Of a DNA stretch of 64,000 nucleotides, positions 28,001 to 36,273 are shown in pieces. The translations under genes and the position numbers were made by a program. The notes under the pieces were generated by a model, which saw only the letters and a program-made list of their open reading frames with translations, had not been told where the DNA came from and did not search any database. This stretch comes from Pinibacter aurantiacus. GTDB lineage: Bacteria; Bacteroidota; Bacteroidia; Chitinophagales; Chitinophagaceae. The first letter of the stretch is position 1. Each line of letters begins with the position of its first letter. The stretch is taken from positions 124,001 to 188,000 of the forward strand of contig NZ_JAHSPG010000015.1 of NCBI RefSeq assembly GCF_019130065.1, read 5' to 3'.

Positions 28001-28285
28001 CATTTTGGTGTTGATAATGCTGAGGGAAGCACATTCTCTACAGACTTTATCAAGTTCAGAGAGTTGAGCCTTGATTACACGATCAATCCTTCTATCACAA
28101 AAAGAATCGGCGTTCAGCGTGTAACAGTGGGTGTTTACGGAAGAGATCTTTTCATCTGGAGCAAATGGCCGGGCTTCGATCCTGAGTTTGGAACATTGAA
28201 TGGTTCTGACATTCTCCAGGGTTTTGAAATTGGTCAGTTCCCATCTACAAGATCATTCGGAGCTAACATCATCGTTGGTTTGTAA
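25010..28285 (+). CDS. SusC/RagA-family TonB-dependent outer-membrane receptor
   Basis: TonB-dependent channel of the second SusCD pair, 1091 residues from the ATG at 25010 (an in-frame ATG 30 bases upstream is less likely because the signal helix is already far in). An unusually long N-terminal leader of about 37 residues precedes the hydrophobic signal core SLLSIIALVLFCGASFA. Then a carboxypeptidase-regulatory-like domain (about 58-130), plug (about 135-290, with GPGAAALYGQRGANGAIVI) and beta-barrel. Downstream SusD follows after 30 bp and a DUF5689 lipoprotein after that. SusC, SusD and DUF5689 beside a phospholipase fits uptake of a phosphorus-containing compound rather than a glycan, but the ligand is not readable. 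Confidence 0.94.
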   Translation: MNLSTAICLGPETPGSACLSAINSPAGVSSRKQKLTSLLSIIALVLFCGASFAQQKLVSGSVKNAADSKPVAGASVMIKKSKKGTNTDLDGVFKINCTEDDTLVISAVGFKPKDVKVGKHTQLSVTLIGSAEDLQEVQVVTALGIRRANRSLGYSTTTVKGEQLTEAMAGNWTDALSGKVAGLNLIRSNSGPAGSNKIILRGENNLTGDNEALIVVDGVVINQGSGRRTSNGGETVYGTGSDNMPADYGSNLNDINPEDIESVTVLKGPGAAALYGQRGANGAIVITTKSGGGSKKMSVTVRSNASAERVNRWPDLQYEYGQGLAGADYYSYGAGVDGASTSGTSSAYGPKFDGQKFYQFNPGTQAQDSIRTPWVPYKDQSREYFQTGQTYTNSISVEGGTEKTTARFGLTNVSNKWILPNTGYKRNTVSMSVNSKLSDKLTISSKVDYNNKWSDNLPGAGYGNQSIMYWYIFWQPSADLNWLKNYWQNGKEDKAIEYPFSSFPENPYAVAYEFINRMNRNAVTGNIQATYNFTKELSLQVRTSLDMSYEQRAQERPYDAGAKFPKGSYRTQNIFSMESGADFFLRYTKKINHDFDINASIGGSMLRNNYNKDEVRADSLTYPGIYSMANAAGPLVTVPVKSKYNINSLYGMITANYRNMVYLDLTGRQDWNSVLATPTRTENAGFFYPSANLSFILSDAVKLPQAISFAKLRFSASGVGSGGTTPYITSFNYTSAGSLFNGGLENPTTLANPNLKPLKTITYEAGANVEFFKNRLGFDLAVYQGSTKNQILRRIVDQSSGYPYSMINIGQVNNKGIELAVNATPIMNPHGFKWTTGLVFSKNVNTIKQLADSSVVLFNGPTGGAQLVAQVGGSIGDLYGRGYVRAPDGQVVYDGTTGFALISDNVKKLGNTNPKGKIGFTNDFTYKQFHMHLLFDAQYGAVAYSLTHYKMAEQGKITSTLPGRYSGIIGNGVVLGKDGSYTKNTTIATDIDNYYRSHFGVDNAEGSTFSTDFIKFRELSLDYTINPSITKRIGVQRVTVGVYGRDLFIWSKWPGFDPEFGTLNGSDILQGFEIGQFPSTRSFGANIIVGL

Positions 28286-28315
28286 CATTATTAAGAGCAA
28301 TTATTATTTACGATT

Positions 28316-29842
28316 ATGAAGACAACTTTTTATAAAATTTCAACTGCAATAATCGCGTTCAGTGTTGCACTTACTTCCTGCACAAAAGATTTTACAGAAG
28401 TAAACACTGACCCGAACAATACGCCACACGCACTGCCACAGCAGCTTTTGGCGCCTGCTTTAGCAAGCACTTTAAACTATAACCTGCTCAGAAATCGCAA
28501 CGTTAACAACGAGTTGATGCAGGTGACTGTTGACATGGGCGATGGACAAGGAGAGATCTTCAGATACGACATTCGCGATAACGTATCTGACTACCTGTAC
28601 AATGGCTGGTTCACTGATCTTACCAACTATAAAGATCTTTATACAACTGCCAGCGATTCTCTTACCCTCAACACTTCGTACATGGGTATCTCCCAAATCT
28701 GCCAGGCATGGGTTTATTCTATGCTTACAGATACTTACGGAGATGTTCCATACTTCCATTCAAACGAAGGAAGAGATAGCCTGAATTTCACTCCTGCTTT
28801 TGACAAACAAAAAGACATCTATGCAGACATTTTTAAAAGACTGGATGCAGCTGATACTTTGCTGAAAAAAGCAACCGCTATCGTCCCTAACAGTGATCCT
28901 GTTTACAATGGAGATGTAAGCAAATGGAGAAAGCTTGGCAATTCATTATACCTGCGCTTATTGCTTCGCATTTCAGGCAAAAAGGAAGTTGCAGACGACT
29001 GCATCAAACAGATCCAAAGCCGCATTGCAGATACGGTTAACCATCCGATCATGACAAGCAATGCTGAGTCTGCGATCTTGAAATGGACAGGCGGCGCGCT
29101 AGTTTCTCCTTACGTGAGTGTGAGGGCGCAAGACTTCAGGGCTCCTGCAATTTGCAGCTTTTTTATCGATCACCTTTCTACATGGGCCAGTCCATTCATC
29201 GACATTCCTACCTACGGTACAAACGGTGTGTGCAGATGGGGCATCGCTCCTGCTGCAGGTAATTTCATTGGGGTGCCAAGTGGATATTCACCGGGTACCG
29301 GCGCACCAAAAGGTGCTTATTTCTATGGAACGGACCAAACTGTCAACAATGCTGTTCCGCTGACATTGCAAACAGATCCGAACACAGGTATCATCATGAC
29401 TTACTCTGAGTTGAATTTCATTATGGCCGAGTGCATAGCAAAGGGATGGATCACTGGAAATGCTGCAAACTATTACAATGCAGGTATTCAAAACTGTATT
29501 ACTCAGTGGATCCCAACATGGAACAAGAAGATCACAGACTACACCGGCGCTGCTGATATCACATGGGATGATGCCGCTACTTTGGATGAGAAAATGGAAA
29601 TGATCCACTTGCAAAAATATTATGCATTGTTCCTTACAGATATGGAGCAGTGGTTCGAATACCGTCGTACCGGCCACCCTGTGTTGCCTAAAGGGGCAGG
29701 TTTGCAAAACGGTGGTGTAATGCCGGCAAGATTAAAATATCCGGTGTACATCCAGTCAACAAACCCAACCAACTACAAAGCTGCTGTTGCGGCACAAGGA
29801 ACGGATGCGATCAGCACACAGGTTTGGTGGCAGAAACCGTAA
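28316..29842 (+). CDS. SusD-like outer-membrane lipoprotein (SusD-like_2 type)
   Basis: Partner lipoprotein of the SusC upstream (30-bp gap). Signal peptide ends in VALTSC (Cys about residue 22) followed by TKDFTEVNTDPN, which is the hallmark opening of the SusD-like_2 (SusD/RagB superfamily) branch. Helical repeats with GISQICQAWVYSMLTDTYGDVPY and LNFIMAECIAKGW are also typical. 508 residues, full length. A GC-rich hairpin 18 bases after the stop may end or reduce transcription before the DUF5689 gene, which lies 312 bp further on. Confidence 0.93.
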   Translation: MKTTFYKISTAIIAFSVALTSCTKDFTEVNTDPNNTPHALPQQLLAPALASTLNYNLLRNRNVNNELMQVTVDMGDGQGEIFRYDIRDNVSDYLYNGWFTDLTNYKDLYTTASDSLTLNTSYMGISQICQAWVYSMLTDTYGDVPYFHSNEGRDSLNFTPAFDKQKDIYADIFKRLDAADTLLKKATAIVPNSDPVYNGDVSKWRKLGNSLYLRLLLRISGKKEVADDCIKQIQSRIADTVNHPIMTSNAESAILKWTGGALVSPYVSVRAQDFRAPAICSFFIDHLSTWASPFIDIPTYGTNGVCRWGIAPAAGNFIGVPSGYSPGTGAPKGAYFYGTDQTVNNAVPLTLQTDPNTGIIMTYSELNFIMAECIAKGWITGNAANYYNAGIQNCITQWIPTWNKKITDYTGAADITWDDAATLDEKMEMIHLQKYYALFLTDMEQWFEYRRTGHPVLPKGAGLQNGGVMPARLKYPVYIQSTNPTNYKAAVAAQGTDAISTQVWWQKP

Positions 29843-29860
29843 TTAGTCGGAGTGCTGTAG

Positions 29861-29879
29861 GGGCGAATCGCATTCGCCC
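29861..29879 (+). terminator. Hairpin after the second SusD gene
   Basis: Arms GGGCGAAT (29861-29868) and ATTCGCCC (29872-29879), 3-nt loop, 18 bases after the stop. No T-run follows, so it could be partial termination or an mRNA 3'-end element. Confidence 0.55.
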
Positions 29880-29902
29880 TGATGCACAAACCGCAAGGTT
29901 AA

Positions 29903-30140
29903 ATTGAAAACTGAAAGTTGAAAATTGAAAATGATTTTTCAGTGGAGAGTTGAGAATTGAGAGTGGAGAGTTGTTAAAGCAGTTTGCAAAATGATAACAG
30001 TTTTCAACCTCTCAGAAAAATTAAATTAAGCAAGCACACATTTGAAACGGAAGACAACAGGTTCACAAAAAAATCCCTGCCCGACTAAGTCTGCAGGCGG
30101 GTGTGTAAATCAGTCCAATCAGTATCATCAGTGTGCCAAT
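29903..30140. repeat. Heptad arrays and dispersed repeat X (copy 1) in SusD/DUF5689 gap
   Basis: This 312-bp gap has no gene. It holds TTGAAAR heptads (29903-29933), a second heptad family GAGAGTT/GAGAATT (29941-29973), both apparently single-armed, and repeat X copy 1 (30068-30140, GTAAATCAGTCCAATCAG core). A 27-bp GC palindrome (CCCTGCCC...GCGGG, about 30075-30101) interrupts copy 1. Confidence 0.8.
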
Positions 30141-30154
30141 CAAAAAAACTTATA

Positions 30155-31687
30155 ATGAAACAAATATTAAAGTATTCCTTCTTCGCGCTATCATTAGCTT
30201 CATTGTGGGGATGCAAAAAAGACGTTTATCCGGGCGGCGTTCTAAGCCCTTATATTTCTGTATTTGACGTGAGACCATTGTATAAAGGAACTGACGTAAT
30301 ACTTACACGGGAAAACCTTCAGGATGCTGACAGTATCGCTGTTTTGGTTGTTTCTGATTTTTCTGGTGGCAACATGCCTGCAGGACTGTTGGCAGTGCAG
30401 GACGCACGCCGCCTGTCTAAAGTAAGAGGTATCTCTATCGACCTCGGAACAGCAGCAACAAAATATACAACGGGTGATTCACTGGTGGTGAAAATATCTG
30501 GCGGTACTTTGACGAGACCCAATGGCATTCTTAAAATCACCGGTCTTACAGAAAGCAACATCAGAAAAGTTTCTTCAGGAAATGCTATTCCGTCAACCCT
30601 TGTACCTAACAATTTGATACTTGCCAATCCGGACAACTACGAAAGTGCATTGATTACCATTTTAAAAGGCGGTTTCGATCCATTGCCTGCTCCCGGAGAA
30701 ACTTTGAAGGGAGATAAAAACCTGAATGATGGTAACGGCAGCATTACGCTGCACACTGAGGCCACTGCATCTTTCGCTGATACCGTAGCCCCGGTATTGG
30801 CTAACTTCACAGGAATTGTATTCACCAGCAATGACGGTAAAACATCTAAAGCAACCTTCCGTTTGCGTACCGCCAAAGACATACAGTTACTAAGTTCGGA
30901 GGTTAAAGTTGCTCCTGTTGTGATCACAGGATTCCTTGCCGATCCTTACAACGAAACAACTAAAAACGAAGCAAACTACGAGTACATTCAATTAAAGGCT
31001 ACAAAAGACATCGATTTTTCTAAAACTCCTTTTGCAGTAGTAACCACAAACAATGCAGGAGCTTCTACACCGGTAGGAAACCCTACCACAGGCTGGGCTA
31101 CCGGCGGATTGCGCACTTTCAAATTCAACCTTTTCTCAGGAACAGTTAAGAAAGGTGAATTCTTCTACGTAGGCGGAACCGGCAAAAAAATCAACGGTGA
31201 AACATCCGGCGACATCAGTGCTGCAAACTGGATCAGAACTTTCGACTACACTAAAATTCCGGGCGATGGATTCGGTGCTGTAACAACAAATATCCTTGCA
31301 AACAGCGGAAACGCTTCAGGTATAGCAGTTTTCGCAGACAGCGCCGTAAACGCAAACTCTGAGCCTGTTGACGTTATGTTCATAGCTACTGGTGGTACAA
31401 TATATGCCGCTGGTCCTCCTGAAGTAGGTTATCGTATCACAAATACTGACTACTACGATCTTAAACATCCACAAACATTGAAGTCGCAAGGCTTTTATAG
31501 AGCAGGCTCCAACACACGTGCACTTGCCTACCCTGCAGCAAATATTGGTTACTTTGAGTTGCTGGGCGGTGTGTATGATACCAATCTTGGAAGATGGACA
31601 ACTGCAAGATCGCAAACGAACGTGTTGATCCCTTCAAAAGGCGGCACCATCGATATGATCGAAACAAACGGCACTGTAGTTAAATAA
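30155..31687 (+). CDS. DUF5689-domain lipoprotein
   Basis: A 510-residue predicted lipoprotein: MKQILKYSFFALSLASLWGC (Cys at residue 20) then KKDVYPGG. The first about 250 residues resemble the DUF5689 OB-fold-like domain that regularly follows SusCD pairs in Bacteroidetes; the C-terminal half resembles lamin-tail-like/Ig domains (NEANYEYIQLKATKDIDFS). The frame is open 18 codons further upstream, but that part translates repeat X, so the ATG at 30155 is chosen. It probably sits on the outer surface and helps the SusCD pair bind or process substrate; this role is inferred from context. Confidence 0.85.
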   Translation: MKQILKYSFFALSLASLWGCKKDVYPGGVLSPYISVFDVRPLYKGTDVILTRENLQDADSIAVLVVSDFSGGNMPAGLLAVQDARRLSKVRGISIDLGTAATKYTTGDSLVVKISGGTLTRPNGILKITGLTESNIRKVSSGNAIPSTLVPNNLILANPDNYESALITILKGGFDPLPAPGETLKGDKNLNDGNGSITLHTEATASFADTVAPVLANFTGIVFTSNDGKTSKATFRLRTAKDIQLLSSEVKVAPVVITGFLADPYNETTKNEANYEYIQLKATKDIDFSKTPFAVVTTNNAGASTPVGNPTTGWATGGLRTFKFNLFSGTVKKGEFFYVGGTGKKINGETSGDISAANWIRTFDYTKIPGDGFGAVTTNILANSGNASGIAVFADSAVNANSEPVDVMFIATGGTIYAAGPPEVGYRITNTDYYDLKHPQTLKSQGFYRAGSNTRALAYPAANIGYFELLGGVYDTNLGRWTTARSQTNVLIPSKGGTIDMIETNGTVVK

Positions 31688-31767
31688 AAAATTCAAAACT
31701 CAAAAGTCAAAAGGTCTTAGGTGCAAGTTGCGCCTGAGGCCTTTTTACTTTTGAGTTTTGAATTTCT
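31688..31767 (+). terminator. Composite terminator with AGTCAAA-type heptad arms
   Basis: It begins directly at the stop of the DUF5689 gene. Outer arms: ATTCAAA, ACTCAAA, AGTCAAA units (31691-31711) and their inverse (31746-31766). Core: 15-bp arms 31710-31724 and 31730-31744 with a 5-nt loop, followed by a T-rich stretch. It shares its core with the elements at 32370 and 34062. The remainder of the 304-bp gap to 31991 shows nothing further. Confidence 0.85.
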
Positions 31768-31991
31768 ACTTTTTAATTGACGGAACCGACAACATTTCAC
31801 AAGGTTGTTTGTTGTTTTGTTGGATTTCACAGGTCGCAGGTGGCTGGCTACCGGTTGTAAATGGTTAAACGCCAATTCTAATCCAGCATTCATCATGTTC
31901 GTAACTACATAACAATCTTGCACATAAGCTCCGGTGCCTGGCAACTTGAACCTTGTAGCTATCTTCTTACATCATTTCAAAAACATCTTGT

Positions 31992-32372
31992 ATGAAAAAG
32001 ATTATTTGCCACCTTTTAGTGTTTTCCATTTTCATGCTTTCAACGCATTTTGTTTCTGCTCAAATGCCAACAGCCTCCGAAAGAGCAACAAAAACAACCA
32101 ACTGGATGAAATCCAACCTGCAATTGACAGATGACCAGGTTTCCAAAGTGCAGGACATTAACTTAAAGTATGCGAACAAAATGGATGATTTGAAAAACAG
32201 TACCGACACCAAGAAACAAAAAATGGCAACCATGAAAAGCGATGAATCTTCAAAAGACGCTGAGTTAAAAACTGTATTAAACGACAGTCAATATCAAACC
32301 TGGTTACAGAAAAAAGAAGAAATGAAAAAACAAATGAAAGAAAAGATGAAAGAGAAGAAAAGCCAGAAATAA
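31992..32372 (+). CDS. Periplasmic Spy/DUF4890-like protein
   Basis: A 126-residue exported protein: signal peptide MKKIICHLLVFSIFMLSTHFVSAQ, then a helical, Lys/Met-rich mature domain (QLTDDQVSKVQDINLKYANKM, LNDSQYQTWLQKKEEMKKQM). This is the pattern of Bacteroidetes DUF4890 and of LTXXQ/Spy-type periplasmic chaperones or stress proteins. The C-terminal 25 residues are almost only K, M, E and Q. Its stop abuts a heptad terminator. It is followed by an ECF sigma factor, consistent with an envelope-stress link, but this is inference. Confidence 0.8.
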   Translation: MKKIICHLLVFSIFMLSTHFVSAQMPTASERATKTTNWMKSNLQLTDDQVSKVQDINLKYANKMDDLKNSTDTKKQKMATMKSDESSKDAELKTVLNDSQYQTWLQKKEEMKKQMKEKMKEKKSQK

Positions 32373-32472
32373 AAATTAAAAAGTCAAAGTCAAAAAGTCC
32401 TGAATGCAAGTTGCATTTGAACTTTTTGACTTTTGATTTTTGACTTTGACTTTTGACTTTCAACTTTTTACT
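32370..32472 (+). repeat. Composite heptad terminator, second copy of the AGTCAAA core family
   Basis: Arms of AGTCAAA-like units (32376-32398 and 32421-32470) around a core with TGCAAGTTGCA (32403-32413), homologous to the cores at 31710 and 34097. It abuts the DUF4890-like stop codon. Confidence 0.8.
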
Positions 32473-32526
32473 TGCATTGACAACCTCCGAAAAATTTTGT
32501 AACTTATAGGAACTAAAACTTCTACA

Positions 32527-33468
32527 GTGCAACAGGCACTTGACATTCCAGAGGTTATACAACGAAAAACAAATGCAGCACTAAACGGAAATGTTTATGA
32601 GATGGGGGTTGTTTTTGAATTTCTCCGTCCAAGACTGTATGCACTTGCACTTAGAATTTGCGCCAACAGTGCCACAGCGCAAGACGCCGTGCAGGATACG
32701 TTTATAGCAGCCTTTACGCACTTGCAAACACTTAGGAACAATCATTCTTTTTATCCCTGGTTAAAGCATATTCTCATCAATAACACTTATCAGCTACTTC
32801 GCAGGAAAAAGTTTGAGGAATATAGCGAACCAATGCTCATGAAAGAACAAATGATCTTTCACTCGGCCCAATCTGCTTTGGAGAAAACATCGAACCAGCA
32901 ACAATTATACACGTCGCTACAGGAACTCTCGGAAGAATTGCGGTCATGCGTGCTGCTTCGTTATTTCAGCAATTACAATAGCTACGAAGAAATCGCCGCG
33001 ATATTATGCATACCGGTCGGCACTGTTCGCAGCAGGTTAGCAGCGGCCCGTCAAAAGCTTTCACAGGTCTACAACAAATTCGATGATGCTGGCGATACAA
33101 TTCTAAAAAATGCCAAAGAATGGTCAGGCTACTACTATCGCCTCTGGAGCAATCTGTATGATGACGCATACATGCGTAACGAACTATTTGACCACCTTCA
33201 CCCCGCTATCAATATTCGTTTCACCAGTGGCAAATGCGGTAAAGGGAGACAAATCGTTGAAAAAGAAATAAATGAAGACCTCGTCCTGGGCACAAGGTTC
33301 AACGTACAGGAGGTGGTAAGTTGCGGAAACATTTCCGTTGTTGAAGGCCCAAACACCAATACGCCTGAATATCCTGACCGCTGCGCACCTTCCTCTGTAT
33401 ATGTTCTGTTCCGAAATCCGGCCAAGATGGTAGAAACCATCCACGTTTATGACGCTCCACGAAAATAA
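32527..33468 (+). CDS. ECF sigma-70 factor with C-terminal SnoaL-like domain
   Basis: A 313-residue sigma factor. Region 2 spans about residues 25-95 (FLRPRLYALALRICANSATAQDAVQDTF, FYPWLKHILINNTYQLL), region 4 about 125-180 (LSEELRSCVLLRYFSNYNSYEEIAAIL, GTVRSRLAAARQKL). Residues about 195-313 add an NTF2/SnoaL-like tail (WSNLYDDAYMRNELFDHLHPAINIRF), as in the ECF41/ECF56-like groups, where the tail modulates activity instead of a separate anti-sigma factor. The start is a GTG at 32527 because the first in-frame ATG (codon 27) would cut into region 2. No anti-sigma gene is adjacent, matching the fused-tail type. Confidence 0.9.
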   Translation: MQQALDIPEVIQRKTNAALNGNVYEMGVVFEFLRPRLYALALRICANSATAQDAVQDTFIAAFTHLQTLRNNHSFYPWLKHILINNTYQLLRRKKFEEYSEPMLMKEQMIFHSAQSALEKTSNQQQLYTSLQELSEELRSCVLLRYFSNYNSYEEIAAILCIPVGTVRSRLAAARQKLSQVYNKFDDAGDTILKNAKEWSGYYYRLWSNLYDDAYMRNELFDHLHPAINIRFTSGKCGKGRQIVEKEINEDLVLGTRFNVQEVVSCGNISVVEGPNTNTPEYPDRCAPSSVYVLFRNPAKMVETIHVYDAPRK

Positions 33469-33526
33469 TTTTCGTTTCCATCCGAACTTTTTGCATAGCT
33501 CATGTATCTCTCTAAAAACATAACCT

Positions 33527-34060
33527 ATGCGCAACAAAATCATTTTACACGCAATCATTATTGCATTGCTTTCAGCCAATGTTTCTCTTCAAACACAAGC
33601 TCAAAATCAAGCACCAGCCGCCTTCACTAACCTCATGAAACTTCTTGGAAAATGGGAAGGCAAAGCCACTCTCATGACCGGTGGACAAAAGCATGAGTTC
33701 ACCTACTACGTAGACTTTAAAAAAACCGCAGATGGCAGCGGTTTATACATGGACGAATGGTTCACCGACCCGCAACTTGGCACGCTAAAGGGATCAAATC
33801 TTGTTGGGTACAACAGCAATGACAACAAGATACACTGGTTCAGTGTCGACAACTTCGGTACAGCCCATGATCACCTGGGCGTTTGGAAAGCTGATAATCA
33901 TTTTTACATGCAGGCAAACGAAATCCAGCAAAAGAAAAAGTTCCTCGAAAAAATAGACCTGGTGTTCAAAGACGACAACACGCTTGAATTTGCCTTGGTA
34001 AGTTTTTTGGATAACAAGGAGATAGAAAAAGGCAGCGCCGTTTTTCATAGGACGGAGTAA
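33527..34060 (+). CDS. Exported DUF1579-like protein
   Basis: A 177-residue protein with a signal peptide (MRNKIILHAIIIALLSANVSLQTQAQ) and a beta-rich mature part (LLGKWEGKATLMTGGQKHEFTYYVDFKK, DNKIHWFSVDNFGTAHDHLGVW). This matches the DUF1579/lipocalin-like pattern common in Bacteroidetes. No catalytic motif. The start lies 58 bp after the sigma factor gene on the same strand, so it may be in its operon or regulon. Function unknown. Confidence 0.78.
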   Translation: MRNKIILHAIIIALLSANVSLQTQAQNQAPAAFTNLMKLLGKWEGKATLMTGGQKHEFTYYVDFKKTADGSGLYMDEWFTDPQLGTLKGSNLVGYNSNDNKIHWFSVDNFGTAHDHLGVWKADNHFYMQANEIQQKKKFLEKIDLVFKDDNTLEFALVSFLDNKEIEKGSAVFHRTE

Positions 34061-34061
34061 G

Positions 34062-34157
34062 TTAAAATTTAAAAAGTCAAAATTAAAAAGTCAAAAGATT
34101 TAGAGCGCAACTCGCACTCAAGACCTTTTGACTTTTTAATTTTGACTTTTTTATTTT
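34062..34157 (+). repeat. Composite heptad terminator, third copy of the AGTCAAA core family
   Basis: Arms AGTCAAA/ATTAAAA at 34073-34097 and the inverse at 34122-34157, around a core with GCGCAACTCGC (34105-34115). It abuts the DUF1579-like stop codon and lies just upstream of the GH127 operator. Confidence 0.8.
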
Positions 34158-34164
34158 CCCAATA

Positions 34165-34181
34165 AGTGTTAATTTGACACT
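34165..34181. promoter_or_regulatory. Putative arabinose operator 1 (GH127 gene)
   Basis: Palindrome AGTGT-TAATTTG-ACACT centred at 34173, 40 bp before the GH127 ATG. The same sequence with one inner mismatch occurs upstream of araB at 36473-36489 (20 of 21 positions shared including the AATA flank). I found no third copy in the window. A dedicated arabinose repressor such as a Bacteroidetes AraR is the likely binder; no araR gene lies in the window. Confidence 0.75.
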
Positions 34182-34220
34182 CAACATTTACTTACCGGAA
34201 TAACAAAATTGAACGCTATC

Positions 34221-36260
34221 ATGAAAAAACGCTTCTTGCCATTTTTGCTGCTTGCAGCACTGGGCTCGCACGCACAATCAACAGACTACTCTATCACGGG
34301 AGTGCCATTTACTCAAGTAAAACTCAATGACCATTTCTGGCTGCCACGAATTCAAACCAATCGCACCGTAACCATTCCTGCTTCCTTCCAAAGATGTGAA
34401 AGCACAGGACGTGTCAGGAACTTCGAAATGGCCGCCGCAAAATCGGGCAAATTCTGCACCACCTTCCCTTTCGACGACACAGACATTTATAAAACACTCG
34501 AAGGCGCTTCCTATTCGCTGAGCGTTTTCCCTGATCCCGCTTTATCAAAATACCTTGACACACTGATCGATAAAATTGCAAAAGCACAAGAACCCGATGG
34601 TTACTTGTATACCGCAAGAACCATTGATCCAGCGCATCCGCACGCATGGTCGGGACAAGAAAGATGGGTGAAAGAAGCCGAGCTTAGTCATGAGCTTTAT
34701 AACTCGGGCCATCTGTATGAAGCCGCTGTTGCGCACTACCAGGCAACCGGCAAAAAGAACCTGCTGAATGTGGCTCTGAAAAATGCCGATCTTATTTGTG
34801 CTGTTTTTGGACCAGGCAAACGCGGTGTTGCCCCTGGTCATGAAATTGTGGAAATGGGTTTGGTAAAATTATACCGCGTTACAGGCGACAAGAAATACTT
34901 AGAGACCGCAAAATTTTTCATTGAACAACGTGGCCAGCGAAAAGACTACGATGCGAAAAACAAGAACCCATGGAAAAACGGTTCTTACTGGCAGGACGAT
35001 AAAAGTGTGTACGACCAAACGGAAGCCACGGGGCACGCTGTTCGTGCAGAATACCTTTACTCCGGAATGGCAGATGTAGCAGCGCTTACTGGTGATCAAA
35101 AAATGATTGCTGCTATCGACAACATCTGGAACAACGTGGTAGGCAAAAAAATGTATGTGCAGGGAAGCGTTGGAGCTATTCCTGACGGCGAGCGTTTTGG
35201 TGATAATTATGATCTGCCAAATACAACCGCCTACAACGAAACTTGCGCAGCTATTGCCGGTGTGTACTGGAACCAACGTATGTTTATGCTACACGGCGAA
35301 TCCAAATACATTGATGTACTTGAAAAAACTTTGTACAATGGTTTGATCTCAGGAATTGGCTTGAACGGCAAATCGTTCTTCTACACCAATGCCATGCAGA
35401 TCACCAACAACTTCTCCCACACAGCTATGGAACCTGAGCGTTCCGGATGGTTCGACTGCTCCTGCTGTCCTACCAACCTCGCAAGATTCATTCCCGCACT
35501 TCCGGGCTACGTGTACGCACAAAAAGGAACCGATGTATATGTAAACCTGTTCGTAAGTGGCGATGCGTCTGTTAACATAAACGGAAAACCGGTTCAGATA
35601 AAGCAGGAAAACAATTATCCATGGGACGGCAATCTTTCCTTCACCATCGATCCTAAAAAAGCAACGCCGTTCAACCTGCTCGTACGTATTCCGGGTTGGG
35701 CAAACAACGAAGCAATACCTTCTCCACTTTATAATTTTCAAAACAATTCGGCACAAAAAACTGTTGTAAAAATCAATGGTAGTGCGGTGGAATATACCGT
35801 TGACAAAGGCTATGCAGTACTCGCCAGGACGTGGAAAAAAGGTGATAAAGTAGAAGTTATTCTACCAATGGAAATAAGAAAAGTAGTAGCCAGCAACAAT
35901 ATTAAAAACGACATTAACAAAGTAGCACTGCAACGTGGCCCTCTCATGTACTGCGGCGAATGGAAAGACAATGACGGTCGTGTAAGCAATATTATTTTAC
36001 CGGGAACTTCGTCATTTACAAGCGAATACAATGCGGCATTACTTAACGGAGTTACGGTGTTAAAAGCGAGTGTACCGGCTGTTGATATCAGCAACGACGG
36101 CCTGAACGTAAGTACCCGTGCACAATCTTTTACCGCCATTCCTTACTACGCATGGGCCAACCGTGGCAAGGGCGAAATGATGATCTGGTTCCCGGAAAAA
36201 GTGAAGGATGTGCAGTTGATGGCAAGCGATGAAGTGCTGACACCGGTTGTCAATCACTAA
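34221..36260 (+). CDS. Glycoside hydrolase family 127 beta-L-arabinofuranosidase, exported
   Basis: A 679-residue DUF1680/GH127 enzyme expected to release L-arabinose from beta-L-arabinofuranosyl residues, for example of hydroxyproline-rich glycoproteins. Signal peptide MKKRFLPFLLLAALGSHA. The (alpha/alpha)6 barrel holds GVAPGHEIVEMGLVKLY and NETCAAIAGVYWNQRMF (Glu and Cys ligands) and WFDCSCCPTNLAR (Cys413, 415 and 416), matching the Cys/Glu zinc-site architecture of HypBA1-type enzymes. ATG at 34221 is preferred to the TTG 12 bases upstream. Its operator is the same as that of araB, tying this enzyme to L-arabinose catabolism. Confidence 0.93.
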   Translation: MKKRFLPFLLLAALGSHAQSTDYSITGVPFTQVKLNDHFWLPRIQTNRTVTIPASFQRCESTGRVRNFEMAAAKSGKFCTTFPFDDTDIYKTLEGASYSLSVFPDPALSKYLDTLIDKIAKAQEPDGYLYTARTIDPAHPHAWSGQERWVKEAELSHELYNSGHLYEAAVAHYQATGKKNLLNVALKNADLICAVFGPGKRGVAPGHEIVEMGLVKLYRVTGDKKYLETAKFFIEQRGQRKDYDAKNKNPWKNGSYWQDDKSVYDQTEATGHAVRAEYLYSGMADVAALTGDQKMIAAIDNIWNNVVGKKMYVQGSVGAIPDGERFGDNYDLPNTTAYNETCAAIAGVYWNQRMFMLHGESKYIDVLEKTLYNGLISGIGLNGKSFFYTNAMQITNNFSHTAMEPERSGWFDCSCCPTNLARFIPALPGYVYAQKGTDVYVNLFVSGDASVNINGKPVQIKQENNYPWDGNLSFTIDPKKATPFNLLVRIPGWANNEAIPSPLYNFQNNSAQKTVVKINGSAVEYTVDKGYAVLARTWKKGDKVEVILPMEIRKVVASNNIKNDINKVALQRGPLMYCGEWKDNDGRVSNIILPGTSSFTSEYNAALLNGVTVLKASVPAVDISNDGLNVSTRAQSFTAIPYYAWANRGKGEMMIWFPEKVKDVQLMASDEVLTPVVNH

Positions 36261-36273
36261 CTACCTGTCTTTT

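Noticed and set aside
30101-30154. 18-codon extension of the DUF5689 lipoprotein
   Set aside because: It translates repeat X and would place the lipobox too far from the N-terminus.
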